From Brevibacterium sp. JSBI002 (GTDB lineage: Bacteria; Actinomycetota; Actinomycetes; Actinomycetales; Brevibacteriaceae): a stretch of DNA of 64,000 nucleotides. Both the position numbers and the translations under genes were made by a program. Below, in pieces: positions 54,278-62,102 of this stretch. Within the stretch, counting starts at the first letter, position 1; every line of letters begins with the position of its first letter. A model generated the notes under the pieces. That model was not told the origin of the DNA and made no database searches. It saw only the letters and a list, made by a program, of their open reading frames with translations. Where the stretch lies: NCBI RefSeq assembly GCF_026013965.1, contig NZ_CP110341.1, positions 992,001-1,056,000 on the forward strand, given 5' to 3'.

Positions 54278-54690
54278 CGTCCGGGAACTCCTTGAGGCTG
54301 TGTTGCGCGACTCCTTCCGGCCATGTCGGCCTTACTCTGTGATATACGCCACAGACGGCACAAGCGCAGTGACAACGTCGGCAAGAGCCTCTCTTCCCAA
54401 CACACCCGGCAGCGACCGCCGACTCATCCTGCGGGGCGCCCCCGCTATTGGAAGAGGCGGTCGGCATAGTCAGGGACAGACGCTCGGACGACGGCACCTG
54501 CACTCAGGACCATCGCCTTGACGCCGACGTCTGGTTCCACGTCGACGCTCCGGTCCGCGACCCCTCGAAATGGGTGACCCTGCAAGCCCGGCGAGCCCTC
54601 GACTGGTGGGACGGAACACAAACCGACTGAGCATCCACAGCCGCGGCCCAGAAACGCCACAGTCCCACGCCAGAGCCGGTCACCACGATG
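54278..54690 (+). other. Interval with a probable 3' gene fragment
   Basis: No complete gene is seen. One frame, about 54448-54630, ends in a protein-like sequence: DADVWFHVDAPVRDPSKWVT, then LQARRALDWWDGTQTD and TGA at 54628-54630. It has the composition of a real C-terminus, but I do not recognise the family and no intact 5' part leads into it. It is probably a remnant, in keeping with the disturbed state of the genes that follow. Confidence 0.35.
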
Positions 54691-55671
54691 GTGTCATCAC
54701 ACATCATCGAAGGCAGGACAGCTCAAGGCTCACGTACCCGAACCGGACCGGACCCCCAAAGGACCCGCCTACGAAGGCAGGCTCCTCGACCGTCCCGACG
54801 AAGAGGTCGTCGACCAAGGCGCCTCCTTCGACATCCGCACCCACTTCAGCCGGCGAGGAGTTCTCGGGCTCGTCGCGCCGGCGTCGGCACCATGGCCCTG
54901 GCCGCTTGCACCTCCGGGGCCATGGGATCGACGCAATCGAGTTCGAGCGGCAGCGGATCGGTCACCGAGATCCCCGACGAAACGGCCGGTCCGTATCCGG
55001 CGGACGGATCGAACGGACCGGACATCCTCGAAGAATCCGGAATCGTGCGTTCGGACATCCTCTCGAACATCGACGGGACCGACACCGTCGACGGTGTGCC
55101 CCTGACATTCACCCTCAAGGTCACCGATATGGCCGGTGACAATGCTCCATTCGAAGGCGCCGCCGTCTACGCCTGGCACTGCGACGCTCAGGGCCGCTAC
55201 TCGATGTACTCCGACGGCGTCGAAGACGCGACCTGGCTGCGCGGCGTCCAGGTCGCCGACGCAGCAGGAGAAGTCACCTTCACCTCCGTATTCCCCGGCT
55301 GCTACTCCGGCCGTTGGACCCACATCCACTTCGAGGTCTACCCGGACGTCGATTCGATCACCGATGCCGAGCACGCCATCGCCACCTCGCAGATGGCGCT
55401 GCCCGAAGACGCCTGCAATGCAGTCTTCGCTCTCGAGACCTACGACGGATCGGCGAAGAGCCTCTCTGCCATCTCACTCGACGACGACAACGTCTTCGGT
55501 GACGACGGAGGAGAGCAGCAACTCGCCACGATCAGCGGCGACACGGATTCCGGATACACCGCCACGCTCGATGTTCCCGTCGACACCGACACCGAACCGA
55601 CCGGCGGCGCAGCCCCGGGAGGCGGCGGTGAAGGACAAGCCCCACCCGACGGTGCCCCCGAAAAGCCCTGA
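54688..55671 (+). pseudogene. Tat-exported intradiol ring-cleavage dioxygenase-like lipoprotein, frameshifted
   Basis: From about 54760 one frame encodes AYEGRLLDRPDEEVVDQG and the Tat signal core SRRGVLGLV. At about 54875 it shifts by one base (GTCG-CGCC should be GTCGGCGCC) into the frame with AGVGTMALAACTSGA, completing the signal and a lipobox LAAC. The mature domain has dioxygenase features: TAGPYP, GAAVYAWHCDAQGRYSMY, with iron-ligand-like Tyr and His, and WTHIHFEVY. The true start is not clear; ATG 54688 is in the second frame only. The substrate is unknown, probably an aromatic diol. tatA begins 22 bp downstream. Confidence 0.75.
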
Positions 55672-55692
55672 CAACTCCGAGAAAGGCTCACC

Positions 55693-55869
55693 ATCATCCT
55701 GCACAACCTCACGGGCTGGCACGCCCTCTTCATCCTCGCCATCATCATCCTCGTCTTCGGCGCATCCAAGCTGCCTGCGCTCGCCAAGAGCCTCGGGCAG
55801 TCTGTGCGCATCCTCAAGGACGAATCATCCGACTCGCGGTCTGGTGATGAGACGGAACCCCACTCATGA
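55693..55869 (+). CDS. tatA: Twin-arginine translocase subunit TatA, no standard start codon
   Basis: The 58-residue protein reads ILHNLTGWHALFILAIIILV and continues FGASKLPALAKSLGQSVRIL, which is the TatA membrane helix, hinge and amphipathic helix. GAAAGG lies 6 nt before ATC 55693. No ATG, GTG or TTG exists in frame after the upstream stop at 55669-55671, so translation must begin at ATC 55693, ATC 55696 or CTG 55699, or the sequence has an error. Tat pores move folded proteins across the membrane. TGA 55867 overlaps the tatC start. Confidence 0.8.
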   Translation: MILHNLTGWHALFILAIIILVFGASKLPALAKSLGQSVRILKDESSDSRSGDETEPHS

Positions 55870-56962
55870 GCACCGCCGCGGAGAAGATGCCGCTGTCCGC
55901 GCACCTGCGGGAGGCGCGAACACGGGCGGTGCGCGCGGTGGTGGCGCTGCTCATCGGCACGGTCATCGGCTATCTCACGTCCGATTTCGTCATGGACGTC
56001 CTCCGGGCCCCGATCACCGAGCTCGCCGAATCCCGCAGCGTTTCGCTCAACTACGACAGCGTCACCGGCGCCTTCGACCTTCAGCTGTGCATTGCCGTGT
56101 ACTCCGGGATCGCCCTCTCCAGCCCGGTATGCCTGGGGGAGATCTTCGGATTCCTCACCCCGGGACTGACGGCGAAGGAGAAGAAGGTGGCGTTCGGCTT
56201 CCTCAGTGCCGCGGTGCCCCTCTTCGTCGTCGGCTGTCTCACCGGCCTGTACATCTTCCCGCGGATGGTCGAGGTGCTCACCTCGTTCGCCTCGAGCGAG
56301 GACAGCACCTTTCTGCAGGCGTCTTACTATTTCGACTTCGTGTTCAAGATCGTCATCGCCACCGAAGTCGCCTTCGTCCTTCCGGTCTTCCTCGTCGTCC
56401 TCAACTTCATCGGCCTGCTCTCTGCTCGATCGATCGCGAAGGCCTGGCGAGTCTCCATCGTGGCCATCGTGGTCTTCGCCGCGCTGGTCACCCCGGCCTC
56501 CGACGTGCTCTCCATGTTCTTCGTCGCGGCCCCGATGGCGCTGCTGTTCCTCGCCGCACTCGTCATCGCGTGCAGCGTCTGCCCCACTACGCGCAGAAGC
56601 TCGGTGAACTCGCCCGCCTGCTCCGTGCTCAGGTCGACACGGCGCGGACTCGGGCCGCCGAATCGATGGGCACCGAGGACTGGAGAACGCTTGATCCGCG
56701 ACAGCACGATCCGCGCCGGATCATCCGAGAGGCCCTGGATGAGCCGGTCAGCGCCCGGAGTTCGGAGACCGCGGCCCCGGGTTCGGCTGAGCTCTCCGAG
56801 CGTGCCGTGGACGGGGAGAGCCGATCACCCGCCGAGGCGGCCGGCGGCTTTGTCGTCACCGATTCGTCCGGACATCCGCGGAGACGATTCGTCGCCCGCA
56901 CGGACGAAGGTCGTACGGGCGACGATGAGTGTGCAGTCGCAATCTCAGGAACCGATCGATGA
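55866..56962 (+). CDS. tatC: Twin-arginine translocase TatC running into a TatB-like C-terminal region, with a frameshift
   Basis: Residues 1 to about 232 are TatC with six helices: PLSAHLREARTRAVRAVVAL, the loop FGFLTPGLTAKEKKVAFGF and the last helix up to LLFLAALVIA. At about 56571 the frame must shift by one base (TG-CAG to TGN-CAG). The next frame then encodes QRLPHYAQKLGELARLLRAQ and WRTLDPRQHDPRRIIREAL, the TatB amphipathic helix and C-terminal signature, to TGA 56962. One added base gives 365 residues. Without it the TatC frame runs on as noise to 57086. It is either a real TatC-TatB fusion or the result of a deletion between adjacent tatC and tatB. Confidence 0.75.
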
Positions 56963-56986
56963 CCGGGGGCGGGGCCTCCTCGGTGA

Positions 56987-57583
56987 TCAGTCCTTGAAGT
57001 CGAAGTCTTCCTTGTCGATGCCGGGGAACTTGAGTTCGTACTTGACCATCTTGTCCTTGTGGTCGACGATCTTCACTGTTCCGTAGTACGTCTTCTCACC
57101 TTTGAGGGCTTCTTTGTCCTTGACGGTGACATTGCACGTTTCGAATCCGTACCATTCTGTGAGATCCATATCCGTTGCGCACTCGGCCTTCTTGACTGTG
57201 AAATCGAGTTTGTTCTCGAACAGGTCGACGAGGTCGGCCTCGATCGATGAAGCAGGCACGGTTCCATTGCCCTTCTTGTCGATCTTCATCCCGTCGTCGC
57301 TGGCCCAGCTCGTGGTCTTCGCAGCGTCAGCGTACGGGTCGGTGGATTTCGTGTCTGTGGGCTCCGCCTCGGCGGGTTCGGATCCGGGGGCGTCGGCCTC
57401 TTTCGATTCGACGGCTCCTCCGCCGAATCCGCCTTCTTCGGTCTGCGCGGCCTCGGACTTCTGATCCTCGGCGGGCTTGTCCCCTCCGGATCCTCCGCAA
57501 GCAGTCAGGGACAACGCGAGAGTGGTTCCAGCGGCCGCCGTCAGCAGGCGGGGCATCCAGGTGGACCGGCGAATCGGGGTCAT
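56987..57583 (-). CDS. DUF4333-like lipoprotein
   Basis: The 198-residue protein has a signal peptide with lipobox LTAC (Cys about residue 29), then a Gly-, Glu- and Asp-rich linker (about 30-80). The C-terminal domain (about 105-195) holds a Cys pair in KKAECATDMDL and FETCNVTVKD, as in the actinobacterial DUF4333 family. The function is unknown, and it is probably anchored on the outer surface. GAAGGAGAAAC precedes the start on the minus strand. It converges on the tatC/B gene. Confidence 0.7.
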   Translation of the reverse strand: MTPIRRSTWMPRLLTAAAGTTLALSLTACGGSGGDKPAEDQKSEAAQTEEGGFGGGAVESKEADAPGSEPAEAEPTDTKSTDPYADAAKTTSWASDDGMKIDKKGNGTVPASSIEADLVDLFENKLDFTVKKAECATDMDLTEWYGFETCNVTVKDKEALKGEKTYYGTVKIVDHKDKMVKYELKFPGIDKEDFDFKD

Positions 57584-57756
57584 CGTGTTTCTCCTTCGCG
57601 CTCAGGCGATCACAAGCGTTGTCGATACACCACGATTCTGCCACGTCCGGTTGCCGCGAAGACCGGTTCGGTGTGCGGATCCGGCGACACCTGTGGCGAT
57701 TCGGGCACATCCGGGCTCAGCGTCAGCTGAGTTTCAGGCAGGGAAGTGACCATCCC

Positions 57757-57812
57757 TCACCGTTCCTCGCACAATCACCCCCTGCGACAGGGCGCTCTGC
57801 GAGGAACGGTGA
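57757..57812. repeat. 15-bp perfect inverted repeat with 26-nt spacer
   Basis: TCACCGTTCCTCGCA (57757-57771) recurs inverted at 57798-57812 without mismatch. It lies downstream of the serine hydrolase gene and upstream of the lipoprotein gene, both on the minus strand. The 26-nt spacer equals that of the 12162-12223 element, but the arm sequences differ. Confidence 0.75.
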
Positions 57813-57896
57813 CGAGTGCCAACGCACGTGTAGGAGAAGCCACCACCGCGAGGTTGTGCAGGCAGCGGTGCGGGATGGTCCGGCTGTGCTCGGCGG

Positions 57897-59153
57897 CTAC
57901 TCCGCGGCGGGGGAGTTGACGGCCCTCGCGAGAGCCTCGAAGGCGCGGATCGTCGGGAACAGCTTCGTCGCATCCTGCGGCAGCCCCCAGCTCGAGAGCT
58001 TGACCCCGAGGACGTTGGCACCCGGGTTCATATAAATCATCTGCCCATGGATGCCGAGGGCCAGGAACGCATGAGAATCGGGGAACGGGAACCAGAACTG
58101 GTTGTGATACGCCCCGCCCGGCATCCGATTGTCTCCGGGCCCATCGGCGAACGCCTGACGCACGTCCTCGGCGGTGGTCAGCGTATCGCCGATCCACGTC
58201 GTCGGCGCCACCTGCTGTCCGGTCAGCGACTGCCCGCGGTTGGTGTAGACATAGCCGAACCGGGCGAGATCGCGCAGAGTCGTGTTGATTCCGCCGTCGA
58301 ACATCCCGACCCCGTACTGGTCGGTGGCGATGATCGCGTCCTGTTCGGCGCCGATCCGAGACCACAGCACCCGCGACATGAGCGACTGCATGCGCTCGCC
58401 GGCGATCTTCTCGCACACCCATCCGAGCACATCGGTCTCGCACGACCGGTATTCGAAGACACCGCCGTGCTCGGACTTCGCCTCCAAGGTGGTGAGGAAC
58501 TCGTACATGCCGATGCCCGGGTTCTCCCGCTTCGCCTCGGACCAGCCGATCGACTCTTCGATCTGCCGGACCTCGGACTTCGGGTCGAGGTAGTCCTCGG
58601 AGAAACGGATGCCCGAACGCATATCGAGGACATGGCGCACGGTGGCACCGGCGTAGCCGGACTCGGCGAGTTCGGGCACATAATCGGTGACGAGGCGGTT
58701 CGGGTCGAGGTCACCCGAACCGGCAAGGACACCGGCGACGGTGCCGACGAGCGATTTGGACACCGACATGAGCAGATGCTCGGTCGACGCGGTCATCTCC
58801 CCGAAGTACTCCTCGGTGAGCACGGTCCCGTTGTGCATGAGCATCCAGGCATCCGTGTCGGTGGAATCGATGACGCTGCGGACGCTGCGGGCCTCCGAGT
58901 ACTCCGTCGCGGGAACCTCGACCTCGCCGAGATCCTGCGGGTCGGCGGGCAGCTCGGCCACCGGACCGGTGCCCCGGGAGATCGGCGTCGTGGGCAGGAC
59001 CCGTGCGACGTTCTGGAACGACCAGCGCACATTGTCGGGATCCTGCCAGTTGTCCCGGTCGATTCCTGCCGCAGGGTCCACGGGTGCCGATGGGGTCACG
59101 GGCTGGTCGGTCGGGGGAGTGGCCGCGGTCTGGTCCGGTGACGGTTCGATCAC
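57897..59153 (-). CDS. Serine hydrolase, beta-lactamase class C / NylB type
   Basis: The 418-residue hydrolase has the penicillin-binding fold. Ser130-x-x-Lys133 (LLMSVSKSLVG), a Tyr-containing VFEYRSCETDVLGWV near residue 240 and the C-terminal ALGIHGQMIYMNPG segment follow the order seen in 6-aminohexanoate-dimer hydrolase and class C beta-lactamases. There is no signal peptide, so it is probably cytosolic and not a resistance enzyme. GTG 59153 follows AGAGGAGAAGA. The substrate is unknown. Confidence 0.82.
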   Translation of the reverse strand: MIEPSPDQTAATPPTDQPVTPSAPVDPAAGIDRDNWQDPDNVRWSFQNVARVLPTTPISRGTGPVAELPADPQDLGEVEVPATEYSEARSVRSVIDSTDTDAWMLMHNGTVLTEEYFGEMTASTEHLLMSVSKSLVGTVAGVLAGSGDLDPNRLVTDYVPELAESGYAGATVRHVLDMRSGIRFSEDYLDPKSEVRQIEESIGWSEAKRENPGIGMYEFLTTLEAKSEHGGVFEYRSCETDVLGWVCEKIAGERMQSLMSRVLWSRIGAEQDAIIATDQYGVGMFDGGINTTLRDLARFGYVYTNRGQSLTGQQVAPTTWIGDTLTTAEDVRQAFADGPGDNRMPGGAYHNQFWFPFPDSHAFLALGIHGQMIYMNPGANVLGVKLSSWGLPQDATKLFPTIRAFEALARAVNSPAAE

Positions 59154-59204
59154 TCTTCTCCTCTGAATCTTGCATCGGTCTGTCCGCGGAACGGCTCCGC
59201 GGAG

Positions 59205-59245
59205 GGCAGCTGAGGGCCGCCTCGGGTCGTGTTGAGATTATCACC
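59205..59245. repeat. 10-bp inverted repeat made of two CCGAGGCGG motifs
   Basis: GCCGCCTCGG and CCGAGGCGGC face each other across an 18-nt loop in the gap between the hydrolase and ATP-grasp genes. The motif is one of the over-represented words in the window. Confidence 0.5.
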
Positions 59246-59304
59246 GAGGCGGCTCCGCGCTTCGCGTGTATCTGCTCTTCGCGTTCAAGGGAGCGGCGCT
59301 GAGT

Positions 59305-61029
59305 TCAGTCGCCTTTGGCTCCGGGGCCGCCGAGGGCCGGAGACGGATCGTCGGCGACGACCGGAACTCCGGCGTACATCGCCCTGATCGAATCGATGAA
59401 GTGCTTGGCCCGGATGCTCAGCGCATCAGGCCCGCCGACGTTCGTCTGCAGCGGATTCTTCGTCACCAGGACTCCGAGGTCCGCACCCTTCCACCGGTAG
59501 TCCCCGGCCCCGAAGATGCGCAGGAAGAACACCTCGCTGCCGTTCTGCAGGGGGTGCCAGTCGAGTGCCGCACGTTTGTACGTCAGCGTCCCGTACTGGT
59601 CGAGATAGTACTGGCCGGTCAGCGGGGAATGCGTGATGTATTCGGTGATCGGAGCCGTCTCCTTGATGATCATCTGGCTCCACTCGTCGGCGCCGGAGAG
59701 CTCCTCCCACCGCTCATTGATCTCCGTGACATCGAGGTCGAATTCGACGTCGAGGTATTCGAGCAGGTGGAACAGGAACAGGGGCACATCGGCATAGGCG
59801 CCGGCTGTGACGTTCGTGATCGCCGAGGCCCCGGAGATGCGCGGATTGAGCTCACCGAGGTAGCAGTCGTCGCTGTCGAGATCGACGAGGACATCGACTT
59901 CGAAGAACCCACGATAGCCGCGTTTGCGCAGGCCTTCGCCCATCTTGCGCACGAGCTCACGGGTCTGCGCCCGCTGCTCCGCGTTGAGGACATCGGGTTT
60001 CATCTCGTTGCCGCACCAGCCGCCCTTGTACGGGGTGAGCTCGGCGAAGCCGGCCAGCTCGGTCAGATACGGACCGACGACGACACCACTGGAGGTGATG
60101 ACCGCCTCGACGGCGACCGGAGTGTTGTTGATCCGCTTCATCACCTTCAGCTGCTCGCCGATGATGTCGTCCTTGTGCGCCTCCCAGCCCGAGACATCGG
60201 AGATGAAGAACGTCGTCTTCCCGGAATCACCGTAGGGGGTCTGCACGACGAGATCCGTGCCCAGCCCCGCCTCGGCGGCCCGCTCATTGAGCTCTTCATA
60301 GGTGTCGGCAGTGGTCAGCACGTTCGGGACGGAGAACGCACCGGCCTCATTGCCGAGCTTCGTCGTCTCGATCTTCGAATCGAGCTGATTGCGCAGGGTT
60401 GCCGACGGCAGGATGAGGTCGTAGCCGAGTTCACGGCAGATCCGCTCGGTCTCCTCGTCGAAGAAGACCATCGCGACCTTGACCCGCTCACCGTGGGGGA
60501 CATTGCGCGTCATATGGGCACGCACCTCGGCGTTGAGCAGCAGCCAGTTGTTGATCGCCTCACCCGATTCGAACTCGACATAGGGCTTGTAGCGCGGGGA
60601 GAAGACGCGCGGATGACCGCCGTCCCAGCCGTCGTAGTAGGTGATGTACGAGAAGTTGCGCACCCACCGGTCGAGTCCGAGCAGGTTGAACGGCGTGGCT
60701 CCGACGAAGAAGATCGGGGTCTGATTCGTGCGGAAGAAGTGCCGGACCTCGGAGACGTTGCGCAGCGGTCGACGCAGCTGGACGCTGTCGGCTTCTTTGC
60801 CAGCGTAGGCGGCGTCGGTGGCCACTGCCACTTCGACCTGCGGCGGGTCGACGTCGGCAGGTGCCGGGGCCGGATCAGAACCGCCGGCTGCCGGTGCAGG
60901 CGCAGCGGCGGCGCCGGGGCCAGGTGTGTGCGGTGAGGGGACCGCGACTGCGTCTTTGACTCGTGCGCCGGGGGTCGCCGTCTGTGCCTCGGGGCTCTGC
61001 GGGTCAGTGCTGGGGGATCCGTTCGTCAT
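59305..61029 (-). CDS. ATP-grasp ligase, biotin carboxylase-like, unknown substrate
   Basis: The 574-residue protein has a Pro- and Ala-rich N-terminal tail of about 70 residues, then a preATP-grasp region (about 105-210) and an ATP-grasp domain (about 215-430). The ATP-grasp domain contains VVQTPYGDSGKTTFFI, an ATP-binding P-loop-like segment, and the metal-site FFEVDVLVDLDSDDCYLGEL with NPRISGASA. No biotin carboxyl carrier domain or partner genes are nearby, so a stand-alone carboxylate-amine ligase is likely. ATG 61029 has AAGGAG upstream. Confidence 0.7.
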   Translation of the reverse strand: MTNGSPSTDPQSPEAQTATPGARVKDAVAVPSPHTPGPGAAAAPAPAAGGSDPAPAPADVDPPQVEVAVATDAAYAGKEADSVQLRRPLRNVSEVRHFFRTNQTPIFFVGATPFNLLGLDRWVRNFSYITYYDGWDGGHPRVFSPRYKPYVEFESGEAINNWLLLNAEVRAHMTRNVPHGERVKVAMVFFDEETERICRELGYDLILPSATLRNQLDSKIETTKLGNEAGAFSVPNVLTTADTYEELNERAAEAGLGTDLVVQTPYGDSGKTTFFISDVSGWEAHKDDIIGEQLKVMKRINNTPVAVEAVITSSGVVVGPYLTELAGFAELTPYKGGWCGNEMKPDVLNAEQRAQTRELVRKMGEGLRKRGYRGFFEVDVLVDLDSDDCYLGELNPRISGASAITNVTAGAYADVPLFLFHLLEYLDVEFDLDVTEINERWEELSGADEWSQMIIKETAPITEYITHSPLTGQYYLDQYGTLTYKRAALDWHPLQNGSEVFFLRIFGAGDYRWKGADLGVLVTKNPLQTNVGGPDALSIRAKHFIDSIRAMYAGVPVVADDPSPALGGPGAKGD

Positions 61030-61213
61030 CGCACTACTCCTTACCGAATGTGATGTGGACAACATATACCAGTTTCGTAGTCATGGGCCCGATGGTGCAT
61101 CAAATGTGTGAACCGGATGCGAACGTCTGATCAATTCTTCGCCGGTGAGCCTCATCCTGAGGCCGTGCTTTAGGCTGGTGTCGATACTGACCCCAGTGGA
61201 AGAGAGAGCGCAT

Positions 61214-61662
61214 ATGCCGGTGAATACGGAGAAGCAGGGGGCCACGTTCTCCCTGCCTCAGCCCTATGAGGTCTCCAGGGAGGCGATCGCGGAATTCGCG
61301 CTCGCCACCGGAGCGAAGGCCGATTACCATTCGACGCCGAGGCGGCCACCGCGCTGGGCTACCGCGACGTCGTCGCCCCGACCACCTTCGCCGTGATCAT
61401 CGCGCAGAAATCGGAAGCCGCCTATATCTCCGACCCGGATTCGGGCATCGACTTCTCGAAGGTCGTCCACGGCTCCGAACAGTTCTCGTTCACTCGACCC
61501 ATCGTCGCCGGCGATGTCCTGTCTGCGCTCACCCACGTCGACGGAGTCCGGGCCGCCGGAAACAACGCCATGATCACCACCCGCACCGAGATCATCGATG
61601 TCGCGGAGCAGCCCGTCGTCACCGTGACCTCGACCATCGTCGTGAGAGGGGAGGGAGAATGA
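61214..61662 (+). pseudogene. hadA: HadA-like (FAS1-type) dehydratase, frameshifted by one apparent missing base
   Basis: The start ATG 61214 has GGAAGAGAGAG upstream, and the first frame gives FALATGAKADYH. At about 61331 CAT-TCG should be CAT-TTC, after which the second frame reads VIIAQKSEAAYISDPDSGID and continues to 61662. One added T restores 149 residues of a hot-dog fold MaoC-like protein. In mycobacteria HadA pairs with HadB to dehydrate hydroxyacyl-ACP in the type II fatty acid cycle. The stop overlaps hadB by 4 nt. The reading frame break is probably a sequence error, as the pair is normally conserved. Confidence 0.8.
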
Positions 61663-62102
61663 GCGCCATCGACTTCTCCACACTGACCATCGGAGACACC
61701 GTCGTGGAATCCGAGATCCCACTGTCGCGCGCCTCCCTCGTCGACTATGCCGCAGCCTCGGGCGATCACAATCCGATCCACTGGAACGAACGCTTCGCCC
61801 GCGAAGTCGGTCTCGACGATGTCATCGCCCACGGGATGCTCTCGATGGCGGCGGTCATCGCTCCGGTGGCCGAATGGCTCGGAGACCCGGGTGCGATCGT
61901 CGACTACCGGACCCGCTTCTCCGCCCCCGTCGTCGTCCCGGATGCCGATTCCGGATCACCGGCCACCCCGACGACCTCGCTCAAGCTCACCGCCACCGTC
62001 GGTGCCGTCGACCCCGCCGTCGGCACGGCCCGCATCGACATCTCCGTGAAGTCCGGAGAGGCCGATGTCCTCAGTCGCACTCAGGTTCGGATCTCGGCGT
62101 GA
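61659..62102 (+). CDS. hadB: HadB-like MaoC dehydratase subunit
   Basis: The 147-residue hot-dog protein carries the MaoC signature ASGDHNPIHWNERFAREVG, with catalytic Asp and His, and AHGMLSMAAVIAPVAEWLG. ATG 61659 overlaps the hadA stop and GGGAGAAT lies upstream. It would form a heterodimer with HadA for (3R)-hydroxyacyl-ACP dehydration. The hadAB-murB order near tRNA-Thr and tRNA-Met recalls Corynebacteriales. Its stop overlaps the murB start. Confidence 0.9.
   Translation: MSAIDFSTLTIGDTVVESEIPLSRASLVDYAAASGDHNPIHWNERFAREVGLDDVIAHGMLSMAAVIAPVAEWLGDPGAIVDYRTRFSAPVVVPDADSGSPATPTTSLKLTATVGAVDPAVGTARIDISVKSGEADVLSRTQVRISA

Noticed and set aside
55136..55865. A long plus-strand frame across the dioxygenase and tatA as a gene
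   Set aside because: Its first 700 bases are a shadow of the dioxygenase and tatA. Only its end (56576-56962), with TatB-like sequence, is meaningful.
61100..61213. A direct repeat of the tRNA-Met 3' end as an attachment site before hadA
   Set aside because: I looked for the T-arm and acceptor sequence in this interval and did not find a copy.
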